64,000 bases of DNA from Variovorax sp. IB41 (lineage in GTDB: Bacteria > Pseudomonadota > Gammaproteobacteria > Burkholderiales > Burkholderiaceae_C): NCBI RefSeq assembly GCF_016405905.1, contig NZ_JAEFCB010000001.1, positions 868,001-932,000 on the forward strand. Direction: 5' to 3'. This document shows, piece after piece, positions 24,457 through 35,263 of the stretch (the stretch's first letter is position 1; every line of letters begins with the position of its first letter). A model generated the notes under the pieces. That model worked only from the letters and a program-made list of their open reading frames with translations, was not told the origin of the DNA and ran no database searches. Position numbers and translations under genes: made by a program.

Positions 24457-26836
24457 CGTGACCGCCCCCGCACCGGTGATCGACACCGAGGCCGAGCGCT
24501 TCATCGGCAAGCCGGTCACGCGCACCAACATCCATCGCCTCGCGCAGGGCCGCGGCCAGTACGTCGACGACCTGGTGCTGCCGCGCATGCTGCACGTGGT
24601 GTACCTGCGCAGCCCGCATGCGCACGCGCGCATCGTGCGCATCGATGCCGAGGCGGCGCGGCGCATGCCGGGCATCGCCGCGATCGTCGACGGCCGCGAA
24701 ATGGCCGCCGTGTGCGCGCCGTGGGAGGCCACGCTCAAGCACCTGACGGGCATGCGCTCGCCGCCGCAGCATGCGATCGCCATCGACCGCGCCACCTGGC
24801 AGGGCGAGGCGGTGCTGGCCATCGTCGGCCAGACCCGCGCGCTGGCCGAGGACGCGCTCGACGCCGTCACGGTCGAATGGGAGCCCCTGCCCGCCGCCGT
24901 GCACATGGACACCGCGCTGGACGCCGCCACGCCCGTGATTCATCCCGAGCTCGGCAACAACCTGTGCTTTCACCGCGAGATCGACACCGGCGGCGTCGAG
25001 GCGATGTTCGATGCGGCCGACGTGGTGGTGGAAGAGGTCTTCCGCTTCGGCCGCCACACCGGCGTGACGCTGGAGCCGCGCGCGGTGCTGGCCGATTTCG
25101 CGCCCACCGACCGGCACCTGACGGTGCACCACTCGCACCAGGCGCCGCACATGATGGCCGACCTGTACGCGCGCCAGCTGGGCCTGCACGAGGCCGACGT
25201 GCGCGTGATCTGCCGCGACGTGGGCGGCTCCTTCGGCATCAAGGTGCATGCCTACGCGGACGACTTCGCGACGGTCGCGCTCTCGGTGATGCTCGGGCGG
25301 CCGGTCAAGTTCGTCGCCGACCGCCTCGAATCGTTCGTAACCGACGTGCATGCGCGCGAGCACCGCGTGAAGGCCCGGCTCGCGCTCGCCCACGACGGCC
25401 GCATGCTGGCCTTCCAGATCGACGACCTCACGGGCATCGGCCCGTACTCGATGTTTCCGCGCACCAGCGCGATCGAGGGCAACCAGGTGCTCAACATCAC
25501 GGGTGGCCCCTACAAGCACGACCACTACAAGGCCGCGCTCGACGTGGTGTTCCTCAACAAGGTGCAGACCAGCCAGTACCGGGGCGTGGGCCATCCGATC
25601 GCCTGCGCGGTCACCGAAGGGCTGGTCGACCTGGCCGCGGCGAAGCTCGACATCGACCCGCTCGAGCTGCGCCGCCGCAACGTGATGGAAGACGACAGCT
25701 ATCCGCGCAAGGGCGCCTCCGGCATCCTGCTCGAAGGGCTGTCGCACCAGGCCTGTCTCGACAGGATCGAGACGATGATGGACTACCAGGCGCTGCGCCG
25801 CGAGCAGGCCGAGCTGCGCGCGCAAGGCATCCATCGCGGCATCGGCATCGCGGCGCTCATCGAGCTGACCAACCCGGGCCCCGCGTTCTACGGCGTGGGC
25901 GGCGCGCGCATCGCGGCGCAGGACGGCGCCACGCTCCGGCTCGACCCCACGGGCATCGTGCACTGCGCCACCGGCGTGGGCGAACAGGGCCAGGGCACCG
26001 AGACCATCTTCGCGCAGATCGCGGCCGACACGCTCGGCGTGCCGATGGCCTCGGTGCGCGTGCTGACCGGCGACACGGCCGCCACGCCCTACGGCGGCGG
26101 CACCTGGGCCTCGCGCGGCGCGGGCATCGGCGGCGAGGCCGTGCTGCTGGCGAGCCGCCAGCTGCGGCAGAACATCCTCGAGCTGGCCGCCGCGCACCTG
26201 AAGCGCCCGGCCGAAGGCATGCAGATCGCGCGGGGCGAGGTGATGTGCCTCGCGACGGGCGAGGCGCTGGTCTCGTTCGCGGAGCTGGGCCGCATCGCGT
26301 ACTTCCGCCCCGACCTGCTGCCGCCGGGCTTCCAGCCCGAGCTGGTCGTCACACGCCATTACGCGCAGCGCGACTACCCCTTCGTCTTCACCAACGGCGT
26401 GCAGGCGTCGTATGTGGAGGTCGACGTGGAGACCGGCTTCGTCAAGCTGCTGCGCCACTGGGTGGTGGAGGACTGCGGGCGCGTGCTCAACCCGATGCTG
26501 GTCGACGAGCAGATCCGCGGCGCCGTGGTGCAGGGCATCGGCGGCGTGCTGTACGAGGAGTGCCTCTACGACGACAACGGCCTCATGCGCAACGGCAGCA
26601 TGGCCGACTACCTGGTGCCGATGGCCTGCGAGATGCCCGATATCGAGGTGGCCCACATCGAGACGCCCACCCGCACCTCGCAGCTGGGCGCCAAGGGCGC
26701 GGGCGAGGCCGGCACCGCGGGCGCGCCGGCGGCGGTGCTGAACGCCATCAACGACGCGCTGCGGCCCTTCGGCGCGCACGTCTCGGACCAGCCCGTGACG
26801 CCCGACAAGTTGCTGCGCGCGCTCGGGCGCATCTGA
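24449..26836 (+). CDS. Molybdenum hydroxylase large subunit (xanthine oxidase family, CoxL-like)
   Basis: 795 residues from ATG 24449 (GGAGG just upstream), standard CoxL size. It has 'IGKPVTRTNIHRLAQGRGQY', 'GGSFGIKVHAYADD', the substrate-loop 'SQYRGVGHPIACAVTEGLVD', and the catalytic glutamate in 'GAKGAGEAGTAGAP' (near 745). The active-site loop is QYRGVG, not the VAYRCSFR of form I CO dehydrogenase, so CO is unlikely. A hydroxylase for an N-heterocycle, aromatic or aldehyde substrate is more plausible. No coxDEF maturation genes lie nearby. The cluster reads into an ABC importer 54 bp downstream, suggesting that substrate is imported first. Confidence 0.92.
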   Translation: MNDVTAPAPVIDTEAERFIGKPVTRTNIHRLAQGRGQYVDDLVLPRMLHVVYLRSPHAHARIVRIDAEAARRMPGIAAIVDGREMAAVCAPWEATLKHLTGMRSPPQHAIAIDRATWQGEAVLAIVGQTRALAEDALDAVTVEWEPLPAAVHMDTALDAATPVIHPELGNNLCFHREIDTGGVEAMFDAADVVVEEVFRFGRHTGVTLEPRAVLADFAPTDRHLTVHHSHQAPHMMADLYARQLGLHEADVRVICRDVGGSFGIKVHAYADDFATVALSVMLGRPVKFVADRLESFVTDVHAREHRVKARLALAHDGRMLAFQIDDLTGIGPYSMFPRTSAIEGNQVLNITGGPYKHDHYKAALDVVFLNKVQTSQYRGVGHPIACAVTEGLVDLAAAKLDIDPLELRRRNVMEDDSYPRKGASGILLEGLSHQACLDRIETMMDYQALRREQAELRAQGIHRGIGIAALIELTNPGPAFYGVGGARIAAQDGATLRLDPTGIVHCATGVGEQGQGTETIFAQIAADTLGVPMASVRVLTGDTAATPYGGGTWASRGAGIGGEAVLLASRQLRQNILELAAAHLKRPAEGMQIARGEVMCLATGEALVSFAELGRIAYFRPDLLPPGFQPELVVTRHYAQRDYPFVFTNGVQASYVEVDVETGFVKLLRHWVVEDCGRVLNPMLVDEQIRGAVVQGIGGVLYEECLYDDNGLMRNGSMADYLVPMACEMPDIEVAHIETPTRTSQLGAKGAGEAGTAGAPAAVLNAINDALRPFGAHVSDQPVTPDKLLRALGRI

Positions 26837-26890
26837 ACGCGCTTGCGTTTTTTGCTTTTGCTTCCACTCGAACGACAGGAGACGACGACC

Positions 26891-28144
26891 ATGGCTTCCA
26901 CACCTCTGAACCCCTCTGCGCTGCTGCGCCGGCGCTCCGTGCTCAAGGCCGCCGGCGGCGCGCTGCTCGCCACGGGCGGCACCGCATCGATGCCGCTCTG
27001 GGCGCAGGCCGAGACGATCCGCGTCGGCCTGCCCATTCCGCTGACCGGCCCGTTCGCCAACGAGGCGCGCGCGGTGCAGCAAGGCGCGGAGCTCGCGATC
27101 AAGGAATTCAACGCCGCGGGCGGCGCCGGTGGCCGCAAGGCCGAGCTGCTGGTGCGCGACGACAAGCTCAACCCGCAGGAGGCCGTGACGCGCACCGTCG
27201 AGTTGATCGAGAAAGATCGCGCGCACTTCATCGTCGGCTCCGTCTCGGCGGCGGTGCAGCTGTCGGTCAACAACGCGACCAAGCAGCGCAAGATCATCTA
27301 CAACTCGGTGAGCCAGTCCGACTCGATCAACGAGGCCAAGGACTTCAGCAAGTACACCTTTCACGAGTGCCTGAACCCGCACATGACCGCGGGCGCCGTG
27401 GCGCGCTATGCCTTCCCCAAAATGGGCAAGCGCGTGGTGTTTCTCACGGCCGACTACGCCTACGGACAGGAGATGGCGCGCGGCTTCGTCACCGCCGGCA
27501 AGGCCTTCGGCATCGAGGTGCTGGCGGACATCCGCCATCCGCTCGGGCAGACCGATTTCTCCAGCTACTTCCCGCGCATCCTCGCGCTCAAGCCCGACGT
27601 GCTGGTGGTGTGCAACTTCGGGCGCGACCAGTCGATCGCGTTCCGCCAGGCCGGCGACTTCGGCGTGAAGCAGAAGGCCAAGCTCATCGCGCCGCTGCTC
27701 ATGCACTCGGGGCGCATGGTGGACGGGCACGACGTGTATGCCGACGTCATCGGCGGCACCGGCTACTACTGGGGCATGGAAGAAACCACGCCCTCCGCGC
27801 GCGCCTTCAACGCCGCGTTCCGCGCGGCCAACGGCGGCGTGGCGCCCACCGACTACGCCGGGCTCGGCTATGCGGGCGTGCGCAACGTGCTGGCCGCGGC
27901 GAAACAGGCCAACAGCACCGACAGCGACCGCGTGGCCGAGGCGCTGCAGGGCATCAAGGGCGATGTCTACAAGGGCAGCACCTACTACCGCGCCTGCGAT
28001 CACCAGTCGGTGCAGTCGGTGCTGATCGTCGAGTCGAAGCCGCCCGCGCAGGCCAAGGGCAAGGACGACATCTTCCGCATCGTGGCCACGGAGGCGCCCG
28101 ACGAATCGCGCATGCGCAGCTGCAGCGAACTCGGCCACGCCTGA
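26891..28144 (+). CDS. ABC transporter substrate-binding protein, branched-chain amino acid type
   Basis: 417 residues from ATG 26891 (GGAGACGACGACC upstream). The signal 'RRRSVLKAAGGALLATGG' has a twin-arginine-like RRxxLK pattern, then the mature domain begins 'AETIRVGLPIPLTGPFANEARAVQQ'. Motifs 'AELAIKEFNAAGG' and 'FLTADYAYGQEMARGFV' mark the Peripla_BP_6 class, which binds branched-chain amino acids, amides, urea, and in aerobic degraders also aromatic acids. It is followed by two permeases and two ATPases, so this is a complete importer, and its place after coxL suggests it delivers the hydroxylase substrate. Confidence 0.92.
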   Translation: MASTPLNPSALLRRRSVLKAAGGALLATGGTASMPLWAQAETIRVGLPIPLTGPFANEARAVQQGAELAIKEFNAAGGAGGRKAELLVRDDKLNPQEAVTRTVELIEKDRAHFIVGSVSAAVQLSVNNATKQRKIIYNSVSQSDSINEAKDFSKYTFHECLNPHMTAGAVARYAFPKMGKRVVFLTADYAYGQEMARGFVTAGKAFGIEVLADIRHPLGQTDFSSYFPRILALKPDVLVVCNFGRDQSIAFRQAGDFGVKQKAKLIAPLLMHSGRMVDGHDVYADVIGGTGYYWGMEETTPSARAFNAAFRAANGGVAPTDYAGLGYAGVRNVLAAAKQANSTDSDRVAEALQGIKGDVYKGSTYYRACDHQSVQSVLIVESKPPAQAKGKDDIFRIVATEAPDESRMRSCSELGHA

Positions 28145-28183
28145 GCGGCCTTCGACGCGTCCGCCCCCTTTTCGGAATCCGCC

Positions 28184-29053
28184 GTGGAAATCTCCGCCTC
28201 CCTCCTCGTCCAGCAACTGTTCGTCGGACTGGCGCTCGGTGCCATCTACGTGCTCGTGGCGGTCGGCCTGTCGCTGATCTTCGGGCTGCTGGGCGTCGTC
28301 AACTTCGCGCACGGCGCCTTCTACATGCTGGGCGCCTATGTCGCCGTGTACGTGTACGGGCTCACCGGCAGCTTCTGGTGGTGCCTCGTGCTGGTGCCGC
28401 TGGCGGTGGGCCTGCTGGGCCTCCTTGCGGAGCGCTGGCTGATCCGGCCGCTCTACGGGCGCGGCGTCGACTATCCGCTGCTGCTGACCTTTGGTCTCGC
28501 CTACGTGCTGGTCGACAGCGTGCGCATGGTCTGGGGCGTGCAGGGCGAGGCCTTCGCCACGCCCGAGGCGCTGCGCGGCGCGGTCGACGTGGGCTTCGGC
28601 GTGTTCCCGCTGTACCGGCTGTTCCTCATCGGCCTGTGCGCGGTGCTGCTGCTGGCGCTGTGGCTCTTCATCGAGAAGACGCGCCTGGGCCTGGTCATCC
28701 GCGCCGGCGCGCGCGACCCGCTGGTGCTCAAGGTGCTGGGCATCGACGTGGGCCGCGTGTGGCTGCTGATCTTCGGGCTGGGCACCGCGCTCGCGGGGCT
28801 GGCCGGGCTGCTCGCGGCACCGCTGCGCGGCGTGAACCCCGAGATGGGCGGCTCGGTGCTCATCGAGGCCTTCGTCATCACGGTGATCGGTGGCATGGGC
28901 TCGCTGGTCGGCGCGATCGTCGCGGGCCTGCTGGTGGGCGTGGTGGTCGCGATGACGACGCTCTTTCAGCCCGACTTCGCCGAGCTCGCGATCTTCGCGC
29001 TGATGGCGGCGGTGCTCATCCTGCGGCCGAACGGGCTGTTCGGAAAATCATGA
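28184..29053 (+). CDS. livH: Branched-chain-type ABC transporter permease, LivH class
   Basis: 289 residues, starting at GTG 28184. About eight hydrophobic segments; the LivH signatures 'GLALGAIYVLVAVGLSLIFG' and 'LGVVNFAHGAFYMLGAY' are near residues 12-50, and the EAA-like cytoplasmic loop is 'VLGIDVGRVWLLIFGLGTALAGLAG' near 185-210. It forms the inner-membrane pore with the LivM-type protein. Its stop overlaps the livM start (ATGA). The symbol denotes the class, not proven leucine transport. Confidence 0.92.
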   Translation: MEISASLLVQQLFVGLALGAIYVLVAVGLSLIFGLLGVVNFAHGAFYMLGAYVAVYVYGLTGSFWWCLVLVPLAVGLLGLLAERWLIRPLYGRGVDYPLLLTFGLAYVLVDSVRMVWGVQGEAFATPEALRGAVDVGFGVFPLYRLFLIGLCAVLLLALWLFIEKTRLGLVIRAGARDPLVLKVLGIDVGRVWLLIFGLGTALAGLAGLLAAPLRGVNPEMGGSVLIEAFVITVIGGMGSLVGAIVAGLLVGVVVAMTTLFQPDFAELAIFALMAAVLILRPNGLFGKS

Positions 29054-30015
29054 TGAAAACACGCTCCACCCTTTCTGCTCTGGCTCCCGCCGCGACGCGC
29101 CACCGCGTGCTGCTGAGCATCGCGGTGCTCGCGCTCTTCCCGCTGGTCATGCCCTTCCATGCGCTGGCCATCAACATCCTCCTGTTCGGCCTGTTCGCCG
29201 CGGGCTACAACCTCACCTTCGGCTACACCGGCAAGCTCTCGTTCGGGCACGCGGCCTTCTACGGCACCGGCGCCTACGGCTGCGGCATCCTGATCGCGAA
29301 CCACGGCGTGCCCTGGCCGCTCGCGGTGGCCGCGGGCGTCGTGCTCGGTGGTCTCGTGGCGCTCCTGATCGGCATGCTGGCCATCCGCACGCGCGGCATC
29401 TACTTCGCGATGGTGACGCTGGCGCTCGCGCAGTGCGTGTACTTCGCGGCCTTCCATTCCACGTCGTTGACGGGCGGCGACAACGGCCTGCGCGGCGTGA
29501 ACGTGCCCGCGCTGCAGCTGGGCGGCTGGCAGCTCGATTTGCTGCAGCCGCTGAACCGCTACTACTTCATGCTGGTGTTCGTGGCCGTCGCCATCTGGGT
29601 GCTCTCGCGCATCCTCAACTCGCCGTTCGGCGCGGTGCTGGAGGCGATCCGCGAGAACGAGCAGCGCGCCCGCGCCTCGGGCTTCGACGTGGAGCGCACC
29701 AAGCTGCTGTCGTTCGTGATCTCGGGCCTGTTCTGCGGGTTGGCGGGCGCGCTCACCGCGATCAACCTGGCCACCGTGGGCATCGACATGCTCTCGTACC
29801 ACACCTCGGGCCAGGTGATGATGGTCGCGCTGCTCGGCGGCATGGGCACCTTCTTCGGGCCCTTCATCGGCGCGGGCACCTTCCTGGCGATGGAGCATGC
29901 GCTGACGGCCGTCACCGAGCGCTGGCAGCTCATCGTGGGGGTGATGTTCATCGGGCTGGTGCTGTTCTTTCCGAAGGGCATCTGGGGTTCGCTGCTCGCG
30001 AGGATGGAACGATGA
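29050..30015 (+). CDS. livM: Branched-chain-type ABC transporter permease, LivM class
   Basis: 321 residues starting ATGATG at 29050, overlapping livH by 4 bp. 'LFAAGYNLTFGYTGKLSFGHAAFYGTGAYG' (residues about 48-77) is the LivM signature, followed by multiple membrane helices and the coupling loop 'SPFGAVLEAIRENEQRARASGFDVERTKLLSFVIS' region. It completes the permease dimer. Codon use and composition match its neighbours. Confidence 0.92.
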   Translation: MMKTRSTLSALAPAATRHRVLLSIAVLALFPLVMPFHALAINILLFGLFAAGYNLTFGYTGKLSFGHAAFYGTGAYGCGILIANHGVPWPLAVAAGVVLGGLVALLIGMLAIRTRGIYFAMVTLALAQCVYFAAFHSTSLTGGDNGLRGVNVPALQLGGWQLDLLQPLNRYYFMLVFVAVAIWVLSRILNSPFGAVLEAIRENEQRARASGFDVERTKLLSFVISGLFCGLAGALTAINLATVGIDMLSYHTSGQVMMVALLGGMGTFFGPFIGAGTFLAMEHALTAVTERWQLIVGVMFIGLVLFFPKGIWGSLLARMER

Positions 30016-30778
30016 CCACAGGCACCACCGATCAGGACGCCATCCTGGAGACGCGCGGCGTCACCAAGCGCTTCGGCCAGTTCACCGCCAACGAGGGCAT
30101 CAGCGTGGTGTTTCCGCGCGGCAAGCTCACGGCCATCATCGGCCCGAACGGCGCGGGCAAGTCGACCTTCTTCAACATGGTCTCGGGCGCCTTCGCGCCG
30201 ACCGAGGGCGCGATCTGGTTCGACGGGCGCGAGATCACCGGCCTCGCGCAGCACCGCTTCGCGCACCTGGGCATCGCCAAGTCGTTCCAGGTGACGAACC
30301 TCTTTCCGGACCTGAGCGTGCTGGAGAACGTGCGCGTGGCGGTGCAGGCGCTCGAATCGGGCTTCGATTTCTGGCGCCCGCGCGCCGTGCGCCGCGACTG
30401 GACCGACAAGGCCGAGCGACTGCTGCAACGCGTGGGGCTGCAGGACAAGCGCGCCTTCCGCGCGGCGCGCCTGTCGCACGGCGAGCAGCGCGCGCTGGAA
30501 ATGGCGGTGGCGCTCGCCGCCGACCCCAAGCTGCTGCTGCTGGACGAGCCCACCGCCGGCATGAGCCCCGAGGAGACGCGCACGATCATGGACCTGATCC
30601 TCGCGCTCGCAGAGGAGCGCACGGTGGCGCTGGTCGAGCACAAGATGAAGCTCATCATGGGCGTGAGCGACCGCATCGTCGTGCTGCACCAGGGCCGGCT
30701 GCTGGCCCAGGGCAGCCCCGACGACATCCGCGCCAACGAAGAGGTGCGGCGCGTCTACCTCGGCAAGGGAGCCCACTG

Positions 30779-30779
<1 letters not shown>
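30012..30779 (+). CDS. livG: Branched-chain-type ABC transporter ATPase, LivG class
   Basis: 255 residues, overlapping livM by 4 bp. Walker A 'GPNGAGKST' near residue 45, signature 'LSHGEQRALEMAVAL' near 155, Walker B 'LLLLDEPTAGMS' near 178 and the H-loop 'VALVEHKM' near 210. The signature reads LSHGEQ rather than the usual LSYGEQ/LSGGQ, a common LivG variant. 'SFQVTNLFPDLSVLENV' is the Q-loop region. It powers import of the substrate bound by the upstream binding protein. Confidence 0.94.
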
Positions 30780-31513
<734 letters not shown>

Positions 31514-31705
31514 CTACCTGGAGGGAGCGTGGCGCAGCCGCGCTCACATAGAACACCGCCGAACGATGTGCACGCGCCACATTGGTTTCGCGCTCCGCTC
31601 TGCCCAGACTGTGGTCGCCCGCCGCCATTGCCTTGGAGGCCGGGTCAAAGACGGCCGGCAGCCGCGCTGACGGCCATGACAACAGAGACAAACGGAGACA
31701 TCACC

Positions 31706-33499
31706 ATGATTCGCCACTTGCGCGCTGGCACCGCCTGCGCCGTCCTTGCCCTGCTGCAGCTGAGCGCCTGCGGCGGCGGGGGGAGCAACAACCCCGTGTT
31801 CACGCCCATTCCCCCGGCCACGACACCGCCTGCGACCAACCCGCCACCCAGCGAACCGCCCCCGGTCTCGAGCTCGCCCCTGCAGCGCGCTACCGTCTAC
31901 GGCAGCGTGCTGGGCACCGACGATGCCGCCGCGACCGGCACCTACAGCTGGAAGGGCGTGCCCTTCGCCAAGCCGCCGGTCGGCGAGCTGCGCTGGAAGG
32001 CGCCGGTCGATCCCACGCCGTGGACCACGGTGAAGACGACGCAGAAGCTGGGCAACGCCTGCGTGCAGACCGGCCGCCTCTACGGCCCGGGCCAGAACAA
32101 CCAGTACGACGCGACCATCGGCGCCTCCATCGGCAAGACCACGGGCGCCGAGGATTGCCTGTACCTCAACATCTGGGCGCCCTCGACGGCGGCGGCGACC
32201 GACAAGCTGCCTGTCATCGTCTTCGTCTACGGCGGCAGCAACATCACCGGCTACACGGGCGATCCGGTCTACGACGGCGCGGCGCTCGCGAAGGCGGCCA
32301 ACGCGGTCGTGGTCACGGTGAACTACCGCCTCGGGATCATGGGGTTCCTGGCCTCGCCGCAGCTCAAGACCGGCGCCGATGCGAACGACGACTCGGGCAA
32401 CTACGCGATCCTGGACCTCATCAAGGGCATGAAGTTCGTCAACGCGAACATCGCGGCCTTCGGCGGCGACCCCGGCAACGTCACGCTGATGGGCCAGTCG
32501 GCCGGCGCCGTCAACATCTACGCGCTGATGGTCTCGCCGCTGGTGGCCAACGCCAAGCCGGCCCTCTTCCAGCGGCTGGTTCCGCTGAGCGGCGGCGTCG
32601 CGACGGCCACGACCCAGCCGAACCAGGTCAATGCGCTCCTGAGCGCCCTCTTGGTGGCCGATGGCACCGTGGCGGACACCACCGCTGCGGCCACCTACAT
32701 CGCCGGCCAGAGCAATGCCGATCTCGCCGCCTACCTGCGGTCCAAGAGCGCGGACACGCTGCTGCAAACGGTGCTGAAAAAACTGGTGCCGCTGGGCCTC
32801 TCGGCCTCCAACCCGCTGAACGACGGCACGGTGGTCCCGGTCGATCCGATCGCGGCGATCAACGCCGGGAAGTTCCTGAAGGTGCCGGTGCTGGCCGGCT
32901 ACACGCGCGACGAGACCAAGCTGTTCCCGCAGAACCTGGCCACCTCGCCCGCGTTCGGCGGCATCAGCGGCCGGCTCATCGACGACCCGACCGTGTTCTC
33001 GATGGCCTACAGCTACGACCCGAACGCCGCGCCGACCACCTCGCTGGAGCAATGGATCCCCGGCCAGTACCTGCCCGTCACGACGCCGGTGACCGGCTTC
33101 AACGCGCGGACCGACCTGTACAACCAGTACTTCTTCATCGCGCTGCGCAAGCAGATCTTTCCGGTGCTGCAGGCGCAGAACGTGCCGCTCTGGTGGTACC
33201 AGTTCAACTGGGACAAGTCGCCCGCGCCGTTCAACGACATCTTCGGCGCGGCGCACACCTTCGACCTGCCGTTCGTGTTCGGCAACTTCGGCCCGTCGCT
33301 CTATTCGAAGTTCGCGAACTCGAAGGCCAACGAGCCGGGGCGGCTGGAGCTCTCTGACGCGATGATGAAGAGCCTCGCGGCGTTCGCCCGCGGCGGTGAC
33401 CCCAACAACGCAGCGCTGGGGGTCAACTGGCCGCAGTACCCGGCGATGCTGAACTTCGACGCGTCGCTGACGGCCAAGGCGATCACGGTGCAGCCGTAA
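31706..33499 (+). CDS. Lipoprotein type-B carboxylesterase
   Basis: 597 residues from ATG 31706 (GGAG 8 nt upstream). Signal peptide with lipobox 'LLQLSAC' then a Pro/Thr-rich linker (about 25-55). The carboxylesterase domain has 'EDCLYLNIWAPS', the oxyanion region 'VFVYGGSNITGYTG', the nucleophile elbow 'MGQSAGAVNIYAL' (Ser near 265), an acid residue in 'GYTRDETKLF' and the His in 'FGAAHTFDLPFVFGN'. It is predicted to face the periplasm from a lipid anchor and cleave carboxylic esters. The His motif (AAHTFDLP) differs from the usual HGxELP, so specificity may be unusual. Single gene; promoter presumably within the preceding 190 bp. Confidence 0.88.
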   Translation: MIRHLRAGTACAVLALLQLSACGGGGSNNPVFTPIPPATTPPATNPPPSEPPPVSSSPLQRATVYGSVLGTDDAAATGTYSWKGVPFAKPPVGELRWKAPVDPTPWTTVKTTQKLGNACVQTGRLYGPGQNNQYDATIGASIGKTTGAEDCLYLNIWAPSTAAATDKLPVIVFVYGGSNITGYTGDPVYDGAALAKAANAVVVTVNYRLGIMGFLASPQLKTGADANDDSGNYAILDLIKGMKFVNANIAAFGGDPGNVTLMGQSAGAVNIYALMVSPLVANAKPALFQRLVPLSGGVATATTQPNQVNALLSALLVADGTVADTTAAATYIAGQSNADLAAYLRSKSADTLLQTVLKKLVPLGLSASNPLNDGTVVPVDPIAAINAGKFLKVPVLAGYTRDETKLFPQNLATSPAFGGISGRLIDDPTVFSMAYSYDPNAAPTTSLEQWIPGQYLPVTTPVTGFNARTDLYNQYFFIALRKQIFPVLQAQNVPLWWYQFNWDKSPAPFNDIFGAAHTFDLPFVFGNFGPSLYSKFANSKANEPGRLELSDAMMKSLAAFARGGDPNNAALGVNWPQYPAMLNFDASLTAKAITVQP

Positions 33500-33521
33500 C
33501 GCCCTACCGTTGCCGGCATCG

Positions 33522-33962
33522 TCAGGCCGGTGCCGGCGCGGTGTCCAGGCCGCTTTCTCCCGCGATGTCGTGGAACAGCTCGCGCGAGGCAAAGAGCCAA
33601 CGCCCGCCGGCCTTCACCAGCCGGTCGGCGTAGGTGCCGGCCACCGCGATCACCGGCCCCGCGGCGCTGTCGCGCACCACGAGGAAATTGGAGCGCACCT
33701 GCGCGGACGCGCCCGCCAGGTCGATCACGATGTTGCAGGTCAGGTGCTTGCGCCGCGCGCCCTCGCGCGGCACGGGCACGAGGCCGTCGAGCAGCGCTTC
33801 GATGGCCGCCCTGCCCGCGGCGCGGCCGTTGCGGGAGATCCATTCGCCGTCTTCCGCGAAGAGCTGCGCGAAGGCGCCGAGGTCGCGCGCATCGAGCAGG
33901 AAGCAGTAGCGCGCAAGCAGTTCGCGGATCTCCTCGCGGTCTTGCAGTTCCATGAGCGTCAT
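33522..33962 (-). CDS. SnoaL/NTF2-like protein
   Basis: 146 residues with the cone-shaped alpha+beta fold of the SnoaL-like family: 'LQDREEIRELLARYCFLLDARDLGAFAQLFAEDGEWIS' (about 5-42), 'KHLTCNIVIDLAGASAQVRSNFLVV' and 'GGRWLFASRELFHD'. Members include ring-hydroxylating dioxygenase small subunits, dehydratases and isomerases. It is the last gene of the amidohydrolase-SDR-Bug-EthD-MFS operon (4-bp overlap with MFS), so it likely performs an isomerisation, dehydration or hydrolytic step in the same catabolic route. The reaction is not determinable. Confidence 0.85.
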   Translation of the reverse strand: MTLMELQDREEIRELLARYCFLLDARDLGAFAQLFAEDGEWISRNGRAAGRAAIEALLDGLVPVPREGARRKHLTCNIVIDLAGASAQVRSNFLVVRDSAAGPVIAVAGTYADRLVKAGGRWLFASRELFHDIAGESGLDTAPAPA

Positions 33963-35263
33963 GGCGCGAATCCCTCCTTCGCGCCGACGGCATCGCGTGC
34001 CGCAACGTCATCGGCCGGCACGATGGGATGGCGTGTCATCGTGAGACACACCGTCACACCGATCAGCAGCAACGCGCCGGCGATGAAGAACGCCACATCG
34101 TAGCTGCCGGTGAACGACACCACGTAGCCCGTGACGATCGGCGCGAGCACGCCGAACAGGTTGCCCCCCGTGACCAGGAAGCCGTGCGCCTTGCCGGTGT
34201 TGGCGGGGTTGGGCAGCAGGTCGCTCGCGAGCGCGATGTTCAGGCCCACGGAGCTCCCGATGCTCGTGAGCGACAGCGAGAACAGCGCGAGGATCAGCGT
34301 GATGTCGTTGATCCACGGCGTGGCCAGGATGCACGACGAGCACAGCAGCATGACCGCGACCAGGTTGCGCCTGCGGCCCGAATTGACCGGCGCGTTGCGC
34401 AACAGGCGGTCGCTGAGCCAGCCCACGAAGATCGTCCCGGGCACCGCGACCGCGTAGGGAATCGCGGTGTAGAAGCCGGTCTTGAGCACGCCCAGACCGC
34501 GCGTGGCCTGCAGGTAGCTCGGCAGCCAAGAGAGGAACAGGTACACCGTGTAGACCGCGCAACCCTGCACGATGAACAGGCCCCACAGCGTGCGCGAGCG
34601 CATCAGCGCCGAGAGCGCGTCGCCCTTGGAAGCCTGCACCGAGCCGCCGCGCTGCGCGAGGATCTGCGCGCGCTCTTCTGCGCCGATGAAGCCCGCCTCC
34701 TCCGGCGACCGGTACAGCAGCAGCCATGCAGCCACCCATGCGAAGCCGATGGCCGCGGCCAGGTAGAAGCCGCCGCGCCAGCCGAGCTCGCCGACCACGT
34801 AGCCCATCACGAGCGAACCCACGGCCGGGCCGGCGTAGCCGCCGCAGTTGAAGACGGTGGTCGCGAGACCCCGCTCGCGTGCCGGCATCCATTCGCGGAT
34901 GGTGCGCGCGCCCGCCGGATAGGTCGAGGCCTCGCCGAAGCCCAGCACCAACCGCGAGAGGCACGCGCTGACGAAGCCGCCCGAGAGCCCCGTAAGCACC
35001 GTCGCAGCCGAGAAGATCGCCATGCCGGACGCGGTCGCGCGCCGCGTGCCGATGCGATCCACGAGCGCGCCCCATGGCAACACGAACAGCAAGTACGACC
35101 AGAGGAAGGCCGAGAACAGATAGCCCAGCTGGATGGTCGAGAGGCCGAACTCCTTGGCGATCGGCTGCGCCGACACCGAGAGCACCACGCGGTCCACGTA
35201 GTTGATCGAGCAGCCGGTGAAGAGCAGCAGGTAGATGAGCAGGCGGCCCGGTTTGAGCGTCAC
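33959..35263 (-). CDS. MFS transporter, anion:cation symporter (ACS)-like
   Basis: 434 residues starting at GTG 35263 (GGAGG upstream), overlapping the preceding gene by 4 bp. Twelve hydrophobic segments; the MFS loop motif 'GALVDRIGTRRATASGM' lies between helices 2 and 3 and 'GEASTYPAGARTIREWMPARERGLA' is the ACS-family helix 4 signature. ACS members import organic anions such as hexuronates, phthalate and tartrate. A carboxylate substrate of the surrounding catabolic operon is therefore likely. Confidence 0.88.
   Translation of the reverse strand: MTLKPGRLLIYLLLFTGCSINYVDRVVLSVSAQPIAKEFGLSTIQLGYLFSAFLWSYLLFVLPWGALVDRIGTRRATASGMAIFSAATVLTGLSGGFVSACLSRLVLGFGEASTYPAGARTIREWMPARERGLATTVFNCGGYAGPAVGSLVMGYVVGELGWRGGFYLAAAIGFAWVAAWLLLYRSPEEAGFIGAEERAQILAQRGGSVQASKGDALSALMRSRTLWGLFIVQGCAVYTVYLFLSWLPSYLQATRGLGVLKTGFYTAIPYAVAVPGTIFVGWLSDRLLRNAPVNSGRRRNLVAVMLLCSSCILATPWINDITLILALFSLSLTSIGSSVGLNIALASDLLPNPANTGKAHGFLVTGGNLFGVLAPIVTGYVVSFTGSYDVAFFIAGALLLIGVTVCLTMTRHPIVPADDVAARDAVGAKEGFAP

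Noticed and set aside
22438..26836. A true aerobic CO dehydrogenase
   Set aside because: The large subunit lacks the form I VAYRCSFR loop and no coxDEF maturation genes are present; a general molybdenum hydroxylase is the safer call.
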